Shown piece by piece: positions 28,147-46,900 of a DNA stretch of 64,000 bases. The position numbers and the translations under genes are program-made. The DNA is from Strigamia acuminata. Its lineage: Eukaryota > Arthropoda > Chilopoda > Geophilomorpha > Linotaeniidae. Every line of letters begins with the position of its first letter. Position 1 is the stretch's first letter. The notes below the pieces were generated by a model. That model ran no database searches. It saw only the letters and a program-made list of their open reading frames with translations, and was not told the DNA's origin. Where the stretch lies: the NCBI GenBank assembly GCA_949358305.1, contig OX442321.1, forward strand, positions 9,139,605 through 9,203,604, read 5' to 3'.

Positions 28147-30547
28147 TGATCGAAATACAGCAATTGTATTTAATTAATGATTGATCCGATCGCTGGTCAA
28201 TAGGAATTTTCACATTTTCTAGTGTTTTTTTTCCTACAACTTTACATTTGCACGAGACCAATACTTGCTATTCCAGCTCTTTCATGACGTAATTTTTGAA
28301 GTAAAATTTTGGGTACAATAACTACACTATTTATGGACTGAATTCACATCTTGTTACGGAAATTTGCATTTCGATTACTACTTGTAGTAATAGATACTTT
28401 AATCAAACATTCCAATTGCAAAATTTGCCATTTAGAGATCTTTTCGATCTTTTAGGCCATTTAGTATCGATAAATTCGTAGAAACTACTTTTAAAATTTA
28501 TGGTGACAGAAAAGACTCGGATGCAACTAGCATGGAAAGAAAGCACTAATAGTTGCAATTAGCAATCATTTCGAATGATATTTGATTACATTTCAAATTA
28601 ACACAGTCCAAACATAGGCATGTTGATGATTGATCAGTATTCACCAATACACTGCGTTTTAGATAGTTCTAACCAAAAAACTAATAACGAGTTGAATAGG
28701 GCAACTAAACTTGTTTTATCATTTTCATTTCATTTCATTTCACCACTGGTTTTAATGGAAGGTTAGTGCATTTTATTTAAACAGTTTTGTCAGTTTTTTT
28801 TTTTTTGTTTATTTTTTAAAAACCAATGTGATCAAACTCTAGTCTTAATTACTGGGTACAATTTTATTTGTGTACAATTTTCTTCGATTAAAACGGATTG
28901 ATGCAATACTGATTTTTTTATTTATTACTTAAGTCTACACTCAAGATAGTGTCGCCAACTAGTGGCGCTTACACAAAATAAAAAGCCAATAAAACACCTT
29001 AGGTAAAGCCGCTTGTGCACGCGCCTTTAAGCTCACTTTCTGGCAGCATCGTTTCATCAATATTCTATGGTTTTTGTTGGGTGATAGAGAAATAATTGCA
29101 CACTAAAAAGATAAAATCATCTCGTAAGACACTCGAGAGTGCGCAACGATCTAAGAGGCAAAGTCTTAAGATCTTATTAGAGGCTTTATTATCTCCCAGC
29201 AGCCAGCTGACAAAAATTGGAGTGGATCAGTTGTTTATTGCCATTCAACCAGAATTCCTGAGTATTTTTATGAACCAAACAATTTAATATTTCAATGGAG
29301 AAAAAAATTATTATTTTCCTATTAACCCCCTCACCAATTTTACAAATTTGTAACTCCTTGTTCCCTCAAACTCTAATCAAACCGATTTAAAAAAAAAAAC
29401 AACACACATTCAATTTGAAATTGAATAAAACAACAAGTCAAAACTCAACAGATCAGCTTCTACTCAAAGTTCTTCAAAGAAGGACATATCATTTTTATAA
29501 TTACACAAAATCCAATGGATGCTCTACCAAAGCTGTTTGGTTTTTTTAATCAGAAATTTTGGAGCAGAAGTTAGACCATTGAATTTTCTGTAAACAGATC
29601 AGATAGATTAATTAATTATCGACCTAATAAATGGCAGAAACGATAGTATTCCAGGAATAGCTTCCCCGGTACATTGACCACTACCCTACAACAACATTCG
29701 AAGTGAAAGCCCTTAACTGTCAGAGCAAATCAATTCGTAGTAATTACCGTAATCCTGTGGTACAGCACGACTTCCATTATTGCACTATGCTGATCACCTG
29801 TTTGTTCCCACAAGAAAATAGAAGTTAAGCAGCATTGGGTCTCGGTCAGTCCCTACAGAGACCTCCGGTTGTCACAAGAACATTTTAATTACCACAATGC
29901 AAGTGGGAGTTATGAATTTTTCATTTTTCATTACGGTACGAGAGCTAACGGAGGATTTGATAAATGTATTTTAATAGCCGCGTGACCATATTGGTTTGAA
30001 AATAATTTGTATTGGTCAATGTCTCGCACCTGTTACATCAATTCGATTTACTTGCAACTCAATCACAAGTAAAGACGGTGAAGAAATCAATACGTTGCGA
30101 AGCGCTGAGGCGGAAACAAGAGCAGAGTGTGGTAGAGGTTCAATAAATACTAGAAACAATAAAAGATTGTTCAAGTATTTGTCAATTTCTGACGATACAA
30201 AATTTATTTACTAGAAATAACGCATCTGGTGATGATTTGTCATGTTGTATGTACATCTACATATTGAGTGAATAATATGGAGGAATTTAAGAAAGAAAAT
30301 CACAAGTGCAATGAGTTTTTAAGGCAAGAAAATAACAATAAAAGGGAGAGGATCGAGTAACAGTACGAATTCTTAGTGTGTTTGCTTTGAGCAGTACAGT
30401 GATCACTCACTCACTCACTCCCATCCAAAATGCAATCTTATATCGTTGTCTCTGCTGTCGATCCGAAACCTCAAATCTCGAACGTCAAGAGTCTCCACAT
30501 GGAAAAATAAACAAAAAAATAAAGAAGATAAACATAAAAAGTCACGT
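28147..30547. other. Intergenic spacer with 5S-like fragment
   Basis: Convergent spacer between TMEM164 (+) and the GH31 gene (-). It holds a CATTT pentamer tract (28725-28742), a short CACT tract (30402-30420) and a 5S rRNA-like fragment (29821-29871). Short open frames show no domain. Confidence 0.4.
29821..29871 (+). ncRNA. 5S rRNA-derived fragment (pseudogene or SINE relic)
   Basis: The stretch gaagttaagcagcattggg followed by tctcggtcagt and then gagacctccgg strongly resembles the middle of eukaryotic 5S rRNA. That part carries the internal promoter (box A, intermediate element and part of box C). The 5' third of 5S is not recognisable upstream, and the 3' helix does not close. It is therefore a truncated copy, possibly the head of a 5S-derived SINE. 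Function is not expected. Confidence 0.5.
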
Positions 30548-35926
<5,379 letters not shown>

Positions 35927-37773
35927 GTCTGTTTGATAAGGAAAATGGAATCAGGCGAAATGTCTACCTTGTCTCTGATTCCGACTCGTGTTGTTCACCA
36001 GCTGTCGATTTTCCCAAACCAGCACTAAAAACGACACAAACTTCCTAGTTTTCACTCGCGGACAAAACCGAGCGATTTGTTCTTTATCTAAAGCCATGAG
36101 AAGGTCCAAAGTCTTTTAATGGAAGGCGTGCGCTAACAGGTAGAGATAAAAAATTCCAATCAAACAGGAAATTCTAGAAAGTAAATACACGAGTAAAATT
36201 ACATTCAGTTATTTGTACTTCAACTGTATTTGCATTTTTCAAATTGGATCAAAACAAACCTAGCTTTGGTTCCATTAGGTCAGATTAAATGGGAGATTGA
36301 CAGCTCATAATGCAAGCAATTGAAACGAATCTCATTTTAATGAATGCCAGAAGCAGCGCATTCAAGAATTCTTGTGCTGCTGTCCCTCTTTTTTTTGTCG
36401 TCGTTCAAAATGTAGAAATGACTCGCCTCATTTGTTATTTATTTTTCCTTCTTGAATTTTTAAAGTGATAAACGAGGGTTAAAGCATTGGACGTTCCCAG
36501 TTTCCAGATTTGCAGACGAGTTAATATTAATGATGTTGCTTTCTCGAGTGTTTTCATGGTCAATAAAGTTCCAAGTCAGGATTTTCTGATCCCTATACTT
36601 AACACAATTTAATTCCAGTGGGGTTGTCCAGGTCAAATAAAAAAAAAATTGCCATTTTGTGTACAAGACTGCCTTATTTCAAGGAATCAATAAACAGGAA
36701 GGGACTGGTAGTAACAAAATGTTGCCATGGGAACTAGTTGTGACGGGCGGAAAACGAAGGAGAAAAAGTAAAAAAAAAAAAAAAGGAAAGGAACAAGTCA
36801 GCAGTATTATACAGCAACATGTGCCCCAGTGTGCTTCATTTGAACGCAAAAGAAAAAGAAAAAGAATCGCAACTTGTTTGACTTGCTGATCACTTTGGTG
36901 GAAGAAATTACACTTCAATTGCAGCGGGGGAAAGAAAGTTTGGAGAAGTAAACAGAAAAAGTAAAACTATGCAGTTCCCATGGTTACAACAGTGTTGGGC
37001 AGTGCAGTGAAATACATTTCCACGAGATTTGAATCCCCGATTTATATTTTTAATAGAAAAAAATAAATCACAGTCTCCATTTTTTTAATATAAATTTTTT
37101 TTTTTAAATGAATAAATATTTTTTTTAAAAAAACATATAAGTCCGAAAACGGACTAATTTTAACTTTTTCCAAAGCTCCTTGGTTAATCTCTCTCTTCAA
37201 ATTACATCACGTTAAATTTCCATGCTGATCACGTGGCTTTTACCAACTTTTCCTCCTCGTTTGGGGCCCGTGGACGATCGCGCTACCGCGTGGGCATCGC
37301 GCGAACTTCCATCGCAGTTGCGCAGGTCTCCAGCCGCCACCTTCACTTCGAATGGGGCCGTTGAGGTGTGAAGCACGCGCCATGAGACTCCGGCCAGATG
37401 TCTGACACCTGTCTCGATTCCGATTAAACAGGTAAAACAACTCGCATAATATAAAATCCGTTGCTTTAAAACAAATAAAACTAAATTAACAACTTTTAAT
37501 CCACGTGATGATAATAAAACTTGATCTTCGACTTGGTGTGTGACGAAAATAAAAAGATAAAATTGGCCGAGCAATACGATAAACACAAAAAAAGAAAAAA
37601 AAATTCCAAAAAGATTTCCTAATCATTATAACGTAACAAACGTAATCATCACCGTATTATCTCATCACCGTATTATTATCTCATTCCATTTCTAGTTTTA
37701 ATTCGGTCTAACGTTATTTTTTCTCTTTCCTTCAGCTGTTTATTGACTCAGGTGTCCAACCAACACCGAAAGA
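35927..37773. other. Divergent spacer between GH31 and amine receptor genes
   Basis: Holds the 5' UTR of the GH31 gene: a pyrimidine tract ending caaacag on the minus strand just before its ATG suggests a non-coding first exon upstream. It also holds the promoter of the amine receptor. A small tandem duplication of atcaccgtattat lies at about 37648-37682. No other gene is supported. Open frames near 37212-37586 and 36659-36918 are low-complexity or lack motifs. Confidence 0.4.
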
Positions 37774-40761
37774 ATGAGCGCCAATAACTCCACTTCGATT
37801 ATATTCACCGGACCACTGGGCTACAGTTTAGCAGGTCGTATTGCAATCACTTCGGTGCTCATGGTCATCGTGGTAATGACAGTTTGCGGCAACTTGGTGG
37901 TCATGCTGGCCGTGGCCCGCCTCCGATCCATGCGGACACTGAGCAATGCGTTCGTATTTTCGCTGGCAGTTGCCGACACGTTGGTGGCAGTCGGAGTGAT
38001 GCCGTGGGCAGTTTTACTACAGTGGAACAACGGGGAGTGGACATTGGGACGGCCATTTTGCCTCATATGGCTGTCGTGGGACATATACTTCAGTACAATA
38101 TCCATCGTACATTTCAGCTGTTTGGCAATCGACCGTTTCTTGGCCATTTGCGACCCTTTCCGGTATCCAAGATTGGTGACCAAACTGTCCGTGGCTGTCA
38201 TGTTGGTCACTTGTTGGCTCCTTCCCGGCTTTATATCATTCTTGCCCATCTTCGCCGGATGGAACACGTACGGCATCGAGGAACACGTTCTCAGGGAACC
38301 GATTGAACAAACTTGTTTCCTTCTGGTCAACTTGCCCTTCGCCCTTATCTGCTCCGTGCTGGCGTTTTACGCGCCCTTAGCTGCCATACTCTTCTGCTAC
38401 TGGAGGATATTTGTAGTCGCCAGAAGACATGCCAAGGTAATAATTTCTTTTTTTCAAAAACTTTTTTTTTTTTTACTTATTGATCCTATCGATTTTATCT
38501 CGTTTTAAAACAAACACCTGTATAATGTTCTTAGTGGTTAAAGCCAGTCAGTCAGCGTCAAATGGTTTTGCACACAGAAAAAGCAATTTTAAGCCTGTGC
38601 GTGAAGACACACTTCGCTAAGCGTCGATACACTTTAGAGAAGATCCGAAAATGCCATTAAATTTGCTTTAAATAAATCACTTGACGTTTCTTTAACGCAC
38701 TGGCGCAATCCATTGGAAATTTTCCACGCAAATTCTTGCATATTCCTCGGTCTAATCCCATTAACCGATTTACACAAAGGAAAATCGTGTCGGACATTGA
38801 TTCTAGTTGTTGTCGTCAAGAATATTTCCCGGAAAAACAAAGCGTGAAATGAAGGGAAAAAGGCGGGCGGTGATAGCACCAAACCGTGAGGATATCGAGA
38901 CGAGTTGATTCAAAATTGATTCGTCATCGCATCGAATTAAAAGCATTTCAAAATTGCGTCACAAAATGATGGAAAAAATTAAATAAATTAAATAACAGAA
39001 CTCTGCAACAGTTGAGTTAGTAATCTCTTCTTATTCGAGCAGTCCTATCCCTGGAGTCCGAATCGGTTTTCATAGAATTTCGCAAGTCAAAGCAGTAGCT
39101 CTCAGTATTACATTACCCATAAGCTTGTTTTCAGACATGTGTGCACTTGTGCTGAGGGGGAAAAAATGAACGTTTTATGTCCAAGACGTCTATTGGGACT
39201 CTGTGCTGTTTGTTACTGCTGTCCTTGGTGGCAGAATGCAAAAACATTGACCGCAATGTTAACGAAGTGAAAAATTCGTTTCGTCATGCATTATCTAACG
39301 TCGAATTAAATGTTTTTGTACACAAAATAAAAATAAAAATGATTTTATTTCATTATTTACAATTTTTTTTTTTTTAAAAAAAAGATGTGTTGTAACCGTT
39401 CACAGAACTTTCTGAGTGCAGAAAATCCATTTCCACGCTGACAGAAGTTCGCTCGTATATCTAGTCCGAAAGTAAAAAAGAGAAAAAAAATTCTTTGAGT
39501 TGGCAATTGGAAACGGGAAATGTTTAGTCAGCTGATAAGAGTTCCGACACCAAAAGGAAAAAGGAAATGCACGTTCCATTTGGTCAAAAATGACACACAC
39601 ACTAATAAACACACGAGATGCTCGCTGTCATTTCATAACAGATATTCAGTAGTTTTTACAATAGAGAAAATTAGCTTTTCATACTATTTCCCGTGTACCA
39701 GCTCAGCGTAAGTAAACTTCTGTTTAATTAGAAGTTATGAATTAGGAGAGGTTTCCGCTTTCAGAGTAAATGAATGTAATAAACAACATTTACAATAGTG
39801 GACTGTAACTAAATTGGCCACTCAAAACGCAAAATAAGCCGTGTATTACGGAATTAATTAATATAGTTAATTTCACGTGCAAAATATTAGTTTTAAAAAT
39901 AATTTCATTTTAGTTATTACACCGGTAGATCTAAAATCCATATCAAACAAATCGCACGCCGTACAATGGTAAAAATACGCTAGAAAGATGATTAGCTAAT
40001 ATTCCGAATACGAAAGAAACCCTTCATTTCTCTAAACCAAGACATTTTTAAGGACCTACAATCCTTGAAAGGGTTTCAAAGAAGTCTAGTTTTTAATTTT
40101 AAAAAAATGAAAAAGAGAGTCAAAATATGAAGAAAAAAAGTGAAAATGGCGAAAATGGCGAAAAATATAAAAGAAATATGAAAAAAAGTAGTAAAAAAAA
40201 GAAAAATTGGTTTAAAAAAACGCAAAATAAAGTACGGTAGTTAACTATTTAAAAAAAATTGTGATAAATGTGAAAATGTTATTATTCGTGGCGACATGAA
40301 TAAACTTTGGGTAATTTATGTTTCAGAAAATCCGCGGTCTCGAAATCGCTGCGCCAGAAAGATCGCGAATCTCGAAGATGCAGCGTGACACTAAAGCAGC
40401 CAAAACATTAGCCATAGTGGTTGGCGCCTTCTCCCTGTGCTATTTACCCTTCTTTACTCTCAACGTTTTGGACCCATTCTTCGACTACTCTTTAGACCAA
40501 ACAGAAGGCAACAAAGTATGGATAGCAATAACTTGGTTGGGTTACTGCAACTCTATGCTCAATCCTTGGATTTATTACGTCTCCAACAAGAACTTTCGAG
40601 CAGCGTTCCGTAAGATCTTAGGCTGCAACAACAATCATTCAGGCTCAAGGAGCGACGAGGACGGCGACTGCACTGAAGTGACTGCACTCAACAGAACGAG
40701 GACTAACGGACATCTGCAAACGTTTCCGTCGGCGGCGGTTGGAGTCGGGACGGCAGTTTGA
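37774..40761 (+). CDS. Rhodopsin-class biogenic amine receptor, 5-HT4-like
   Basis: Two exons, 37774-38436 and 40327-40761 (1098 nt, 365 aa), with a 1.9-kb intron placed in the third intracellular loop. Seven helices: ITSVLMVIVVMTVCGNLVV with GN (TM1), LSNAFVFSLAVADTLVAVGV (TM2), Cys96 then WDIYFSTISIVHFSCLAIDRF (TM3), then TM4 through FISFLPIFAGWN, which strongly recalls 5-HT4. TM5 is ICSVLAFYAPLAAILFCYWRIF; TM6 is KAAKTLAIVVGAFSLCYLPFF; TM7 is WLGYCNSMLNPWIYY. Asp103 in TM3 is the amine-binding Asp. The intracellular loop 3 is short, as in 5-HT4. Unusual points are DRF instead of DRY, and CYLP instead of the CWxP toggle motif. It probably couples serotonin or a related amine to a G protein; the ligand is inferred. 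The tail has Cys617-like CN sites and Ser/Asp-rich sequence but no PDZ match that I can assert. Confidence 0.88.
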
Positions 40762-43700
40762 GGGACGACCAAACAAACGTTTGTTTACCTTTTATCGTCA
40801 TCTCTTCCGAACGCGGCGTTCCTTGAAAGGCCAGTCCATTATTTCGCGTTTTCAACGAGTGGGGGAGAGAAAAATGGAGGAAAAAATGACATCGGAATCA
40901 ATATGCGTGGAATTAGGTAAAGATGAAAGTGAGATGAAAGCCGTAAAAGCCAGCTGTGATCTAAATGTATACGTTGTGAAAATACACAGGTTTAAGTTAA
41001 AGAAAAAGCCAATTTATAATAACAACAACAACAAAATTGATAAAGTTTTGCGAGATTAAATGAAATATCTTAATTAATTTCAACTTTTATTTTTTTTAAA
41101 TTTTTTTTATTTTATTTTGAAGATAAAATTTAATCACTTGAAATCAATTTGTGCCGGTGTGCCGTAGAAAAGTAACAAAAGACAAGTTGTTTTAATTGAA
41201 ATTAATTCCACTATGACAAGGTAAAAGCGTTACAGAAATTGGATTTTCACTTTTTTTTTCTTTTCTCAAATTACGAAATCGTAAACATTTGGAGCGCTGT
41301 CTTAACAAAACAAAAAACAAAAAAATCCATTTTTTTTTCTTTTATGTCTCGTCACCATCACATTAATAAATTACCTTCACGGGAATTTTAGGCAATTACG
41401 CCATAAAATACAATCAAATCAATACATATAAAAAAAAATTACGACTTGTTTACTTACTAATGATAATATTCTTGATAAAAGCAAATACAAAATCATGAAT
41501 CACTAGTTTATAATGATAATTTCGGACGAGATAAAAGTTCCAACTCATTAAAAAAAAAATCGATTTCCAACCAAACATTCATTTGCATACGAAATAACAC
41601 GTAAAAAAAGATCAATCAAATGTAATTTGACTTTATTTCCCCCACAACTTAATTCAAATTTTACTTTAATCTAAAAAAAAATCCAAATCAATATACGTAA
41701 ATGCAAAGAAATAAATAAAAAAAACAAAAAAAAACCTCAACTTTCCATAAAAAAGAAGAAAAACCCAAGTTGTGCATTACAAGGCAACTTTTTATTACAG
41801 TGCGAGGTCTGTGAAATGTCAGCATAGATGGATGAGTTGCGTTTTCCAAAAGAATTTAGTAGGGGGTTAGGGAGTGGCATCAGAGATGTGATTCAGGTGT
41901 ACGTTGTTATTGTTAAGTGCATGGGCGTTTGATTGAAGGCAAACGTTTCTATATTCTCCATTTTCACCTTATAAACATATATCATTCCCTCTCGCATACT
42001 GACGACTTCCTCCATATCACAACAACCAAAAAAAAATTCATATTTACATTTCCTCTCCCATTTATCATCCACGTGTCAACAAGCCCGCTTGACAAGCCCC
42101 CCCCACACATCCCACAAGTGGCAACTTCTTTTGGCAGGTCAAAACCTGCAGCTAATAGTTGACAGACAAATCCCAAATATATATTTAGCATAGTTGGCAT
42201 CACCGACGTGATGCCGAGCGATGGCCACGTACGAGGTCGTCAATTAAAGCAATTAACCGTGATTAACCAATGTTTTCGCCTACTCGTAATTTTTCACCAT
42301 AAAAAGACATCGGGTTCCCACTAAATGAGATACAATTATTCGCAAATTCGGCTATTTTTACACGCATCACCAAGAAGTTACTTAAAATAGCTATCAGATA
42401 CGTTAAGTTAAATGCTCTATTGGTATTGCATAAGTTATTGGGCAGAGTCCTAATCTAAACATGTATTTTTCTTTTCTTTTCTCCTCTTCTTTTTATACGC
42501 AGACCTGTGATGTAGAATGAAAAAAGAGAGAAAGAGAGAGAGAAAGATGCACGTGACTAAATTCGCCAACAACATCCCGGAGCTGGCTTTGATCCAGGAA
42601 CAGACTTTTCGGCTACGCTTACTCAACCCTTTAACATCTAATAACAACGACGCCCCTTCCATTCCCCGTTTTAAGACCCATCAATGACCCGGGAACCCTA
42701 AAATGAGTTTAAATTCATAAATTACGTCAACACGAAAAGGGTGTGAGGATGGCAGTTTCAAATGAGTCTATAATGCAATCTCTCACTCCTGCTTTTCAAA
42801 TGATGGTCATTTACGACATAATTAATGAATTTTAAACTTCGAGTGGCCTCGATTAGTCGAACAACCCTCGCAAGTGCTGCTACGTTATTTAAACCGACCT
42901 ACATCGTTATGCACTTTGTCAGCAAACTTGCGCTCACCTTTAACGCACTGTATTTGTTTATTAATGATTTATTTCAGTTTGTCATGTAATAAACAATTTA
43001 TTCATGTCTGGTTCCTATTTTTTTTTCTGGAACGGGATATTAAATGTACTGTGTACGTATACCATGTGCAGTTTGTGTTTTAAGTGTAAGCAAATAATAA
43101 ATCAATATCATTACAGTGTTTTTTGCTGTCAAAAGCTATTGTTGATGATATTTATAGATAGATATTACAAGGAGGTGGTGAGATGGGGGTTGTAGACTGT
43201 AGAGCGATATTAACAACAAAAAATTTGTGTTTTTTTTTATTTATTGGTAATTATAATTTATGAAACGATTTGAGATTATTATTTTAAGTTTAATGGATCA
43301 TATAAGACGAATATGTTGAGTAAGATTTATGAAGTTGAATTAAATGTTTACCGAAGATTGATGGTTATTTCTTACGTTTAAGAATTAAATTCTCTTTGAT
43401 GGCTCGGTGATTTATTCCATATTTAACCTGCGTGATAATGCAAGTTTGAGTTTAAGCGAGGATATTTTTAGCCCTAATTTATAAAAATTATGGAATTACA
43501 CAACGCATTCATTAACAACGTAGGGGAAAAACTGAACTACACATTTGTCATGATTAGACGACATCATTTATTCAAACTATACACATTATTTTTTCTCCTT
43601 TTGTTTTGCGTTGCTTTACGATTGGTTTATTATTTAGGTTGGCAGCGTCTCTTTGTTGTTGTTTTATTCAAAGTTGAAAAATGATGCAATAAAAAGAGAA

Positions 43701-45347
43701 AACATTTAACTATTCTTCGTATTTTCAAAACACGCCACAACACATTCGAGTAAAAATCCTCACGCAGCATCTATCATTTGCAATCCAGCGCCGCATTCAC
43801 TCGGTCACCTTTTAATGACACCAAATATATTTTCAATTTTCAATATTGAATAACATGGCACGATAAGCTCCCCATTATGTAATAACAGGAAGTAATTTTA
43901 TAAATCAGGCAATTTTTTCTTCTCTTTCTTAATCGAGCATCCTACGCGAAAAGGCCTCAAGGGTTAATAGAGATTAAAAACAGTGCTCCTGTTTTAAGAA
44001 ATAAATAGACGACTAAAAGCTGCGCTGCGCAACACAAACAAACGTCCGCAACAGGATGGAGGCAAAAAGAGAGAAAGAAAAACGATGCTTCTCTGCCTTG
44101 GGGAGTTCGGCGAATGAAATCCCTTACTCGTCTTTTCAGAATCGGGCGACAAGATCATAACAAAACTGACAGCACCGCGTCGGGATGCGCCTTCTTCAAA
44201 TACGAGTTGCTATGGCGACGTCGGATTGATGTCTGCTACCTCTGATCCGAGCCATTCATCTGTATTTCTAACATGAAATTCTAATTAGTTTTATTTCATT
44301 TTTTTTATTATTTTTTTTATTTTTTTTTATTTTTATATATTTATTTTTATTTTTATATATTTATTTTTATTTTTAAATTGCGCGTGTTGTTAGAATTGTT
44401 TTTTTTTCGTTGGTTTGTTGTTGTACTGCGGCAATTGCTTTTTCAGTTTAACGCGACTTTTTTGCGTGCAATTTAATGCAACAAATGGTTTTCGCATGCA
44501 ACTTTTGTTCTTTAATTTGATAACAATCAATAATTGACAATATGATCGCTTTGGAAATTTGAGAATCAGTGTTTTATCAATTTGTGCCAATTGCTTTATC
44601 AATCGACAATAATTGCTTTGGCAATACGAGAACTTAAACTGTTTTAACAATGTGGCAATTACAGACGATTCTTTGGGTTTCATCTATATGACAACAAATA
44701 ACAACTGTTTTAATCAATTTGAAAGCAGTTATTTCATGTTTTAACACGTCAAAACAATTTTTTTACACCATAAAAATCGATTTAACAATTTGTCACACAA
44801 ATGCATTGAAAATTGTTTTGTTTCACGCTTCAGTTACAATTTTTAAGTAATGTGTTGCAATTAAAAACAATACTCTCTCACCAAACAACCATTTAGAAAA
44901 AAATAAGTGTTTTATTTGGAATTTTCATTGGTCATAATTTTATTAATCCTGCTCTTCTTCCCCAACATCAAAAACAATTTATTACTGAAATAGTCGCCAT
45001 AAATAATAAAAATAAAAAAATAAAATCACGTTTTTTCTCTCCTTGATTGAACCAACTTTATAGACACCCGAGTTGAAGCTCACATGCTCATGATTCAATT
45101 CCACAAAACGCGCCAACACCAAACCCAGAGGCCATCTTCACTTCCCACAACCCGCACCACCAAACCTCCTATTATAAACCTTGATGTTATCACTTGAGAT
45201 TGAAAAATAAAATGGTATTGCGAGAAAAAGATGACCACAGTCATTGCAATCTATACTGGACCCACTTCAAACCCAACAGACCATCTCTTCGCTCTTCGCA
45301 CATCCCTTTGTCAACATTACAATCATCCCCATAAAAATCCTACCCGC
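40762..45347. other. Gene-poor region, start of a long non-coding tract
   Basis: The left end is the 3' UTR of the amine receptor. The rest is AT-rich with poly-A/T runs. A strong acceptor-like pyrimidine tract ending tacgcag at 42502 is followed by a 57-codon open frame (42517-42687) of unknown meaning. A degenerate pair of related 45-bp segments (from 44548 and 44615, with gctttgg/caatt words) and a TTTTTATAT-type minisatellite are also present. No gene was recognised. Confidence 0.4.
44295..44385. repeat. AT-only minisatellite, about 20-bp period
   Basis: A run made only of T and A with a repeated unit close to atatatttatttttattttt, about 2.5 clear copies, preceded by a less regular T-rich part. 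Such tracts are prone to replication slippage and assembly error. Confidence 0.65.
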
Positions 45348-45989
45348 TTACACGAAACTTCCAACAAAATCTGAATAAATCATTTATTTGAGTCCAAGAA
45401 ATCATGTCCCAATCATGCTCTCACGAAACGATTCATCAGGTCTTCCTCAGGCTGTGTTCAGTGTATGAATGCAAATACATCTCACTATGTACAAAAAGGC
45501 AATAAACAAATAGTTCACATACCTACCGGTATATTACATTTGGTACAACAAACTGTTACAACCTGCATGAACTTCTAAGTTTAATTGATAAAACTTTAGT
45601 TTGAACTTCCCTTAGAGGCAGCAGAATGTAATATACAGTACCTGAACTAGTCTACATTAATGTGTAACCTAAGTGTATTTGTATTAAAGTTCTATATATT
45701 AACATGGGGATGTACAAACTAAAGTTTTATCAATTAAACTTAGAAATTCATGCAGGTTGCAACAGTTTGTTGTACAAAATGTAATATAGGTATGCGAACT
45801 ATTTGTTTATTGCCTTTTTGTACATAGTGAGATGTATAGTTCCCTGCAAAAGTTTTAAATATTTGCATTCATATACTGAACACAGCCTGGGGAAGACCTG
45901 ATGAATCGTTTCGTGAGAGCATGATTGGGACATGATTTCTTGGACTCAAATAAATGATTTATTCAGATTTTGTTGGAAGTTTCGTGTAA
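45348..45989. mobile_element. Long foldback (palindromic) element
   Basis: The left arm 45348-45603 is repeated in inverted orientation at 45715-45989. Both outer tips read ttacacgaaacttcc inwards. The arms are very similar over their whole length, apart from an extra segment of about 24 bases near 45837-45860 in the right arm. The central loop of 111 bases (45604-45714) is unique. A weaker match continues about 15 bases outside each tip. No open frame or transposase is present, so it is a non-autonomous foldback/MITE. A transcript across it would form a hairpin of about 260 bp. No target duplication could be assigned. Confidence 0.75.
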
Positions 45990-46900
45990 CCGGATAAGAT
46001 TTTTTTTGCAAATGTTGTGTAATTATAATTATTGCAAACGCAATTTTTTGCCATGACCTCTAAATGAAGACCAACTTCTAATCGAGGGCCACATTGGCAC
46101 TGTTTTTGTTATAAATTTTTTATTTCATTGAATTCATGCAGCTTAAATTCCTAAATACAAATTACAAAAATCGATAATTTTTTTGTGAATTTCTTCGAAC
46201 ATTAGTTGTGGCTTGTAATCGAAGGAAACTTTAATTCACAGAAATGCGGTAAATTCGTTTGTCTAATCAATATACCAGATATCATACTGGCATATCAATT
46301 AGGTTATTAATTTTTGGTTTAAAGGAATTACAGCTTTATAGAGAAAAACAAACATATGTATCACATGTTAATTGTGAACAACAAAAATAAATATGCCATA
46401 TCTGACATAACATCTAAAATTTTGGTGTTGTTATCCATGTATCTTTTAACCTAACAGCTTGAGGAAACGAAGAAAGAAAATGCCAGGCTTACAAAATTAA
46501 TTGTATTAAGCTTGCAATCGACTAACCTTGGATTATTCTAAAATGTTACTGTACTTCAAATCTTCACTGGCTCGTGGGAAATCCACTTGTGCTCTTTGAG
46601 CCCCCTATCGTCGCAAGTCCTTAACTCCACTTACTAGTGGTTATACCTTACACTACTGCTTATTGATTAAACAAAGTGCGGCCCGCAGGGATTTATGCAA
46701 ATCTACCACAATTACAACGTACCAGCAGCTAATGAAGCTGAATTTGCAATTATTAAACAAAATAAACAATGCGTTGTAATTTGTATAATGGTTAATTTAT
46801 GATTTGAAAATTGAAATGTAACCCAATATTAAAAAGGCTGTCCACCTCTTCACTAACCAATACAAACCTACTCAATAGAAAACTTAGTATTTATACAACT
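45990..46900. other. Spacer between foldback elements
   Basis: About 0.9 kb of AT-rich DNA without a recognised gene, RNA or repeat. Open frames are short and motif-free. Confidence 0.35.

Noticed and set aside
37821-38330. Minus-strand open frame of 169 codons
   Set aside because: It is a shadow of the amine receptor exon on the plus strand; no motif of its own.
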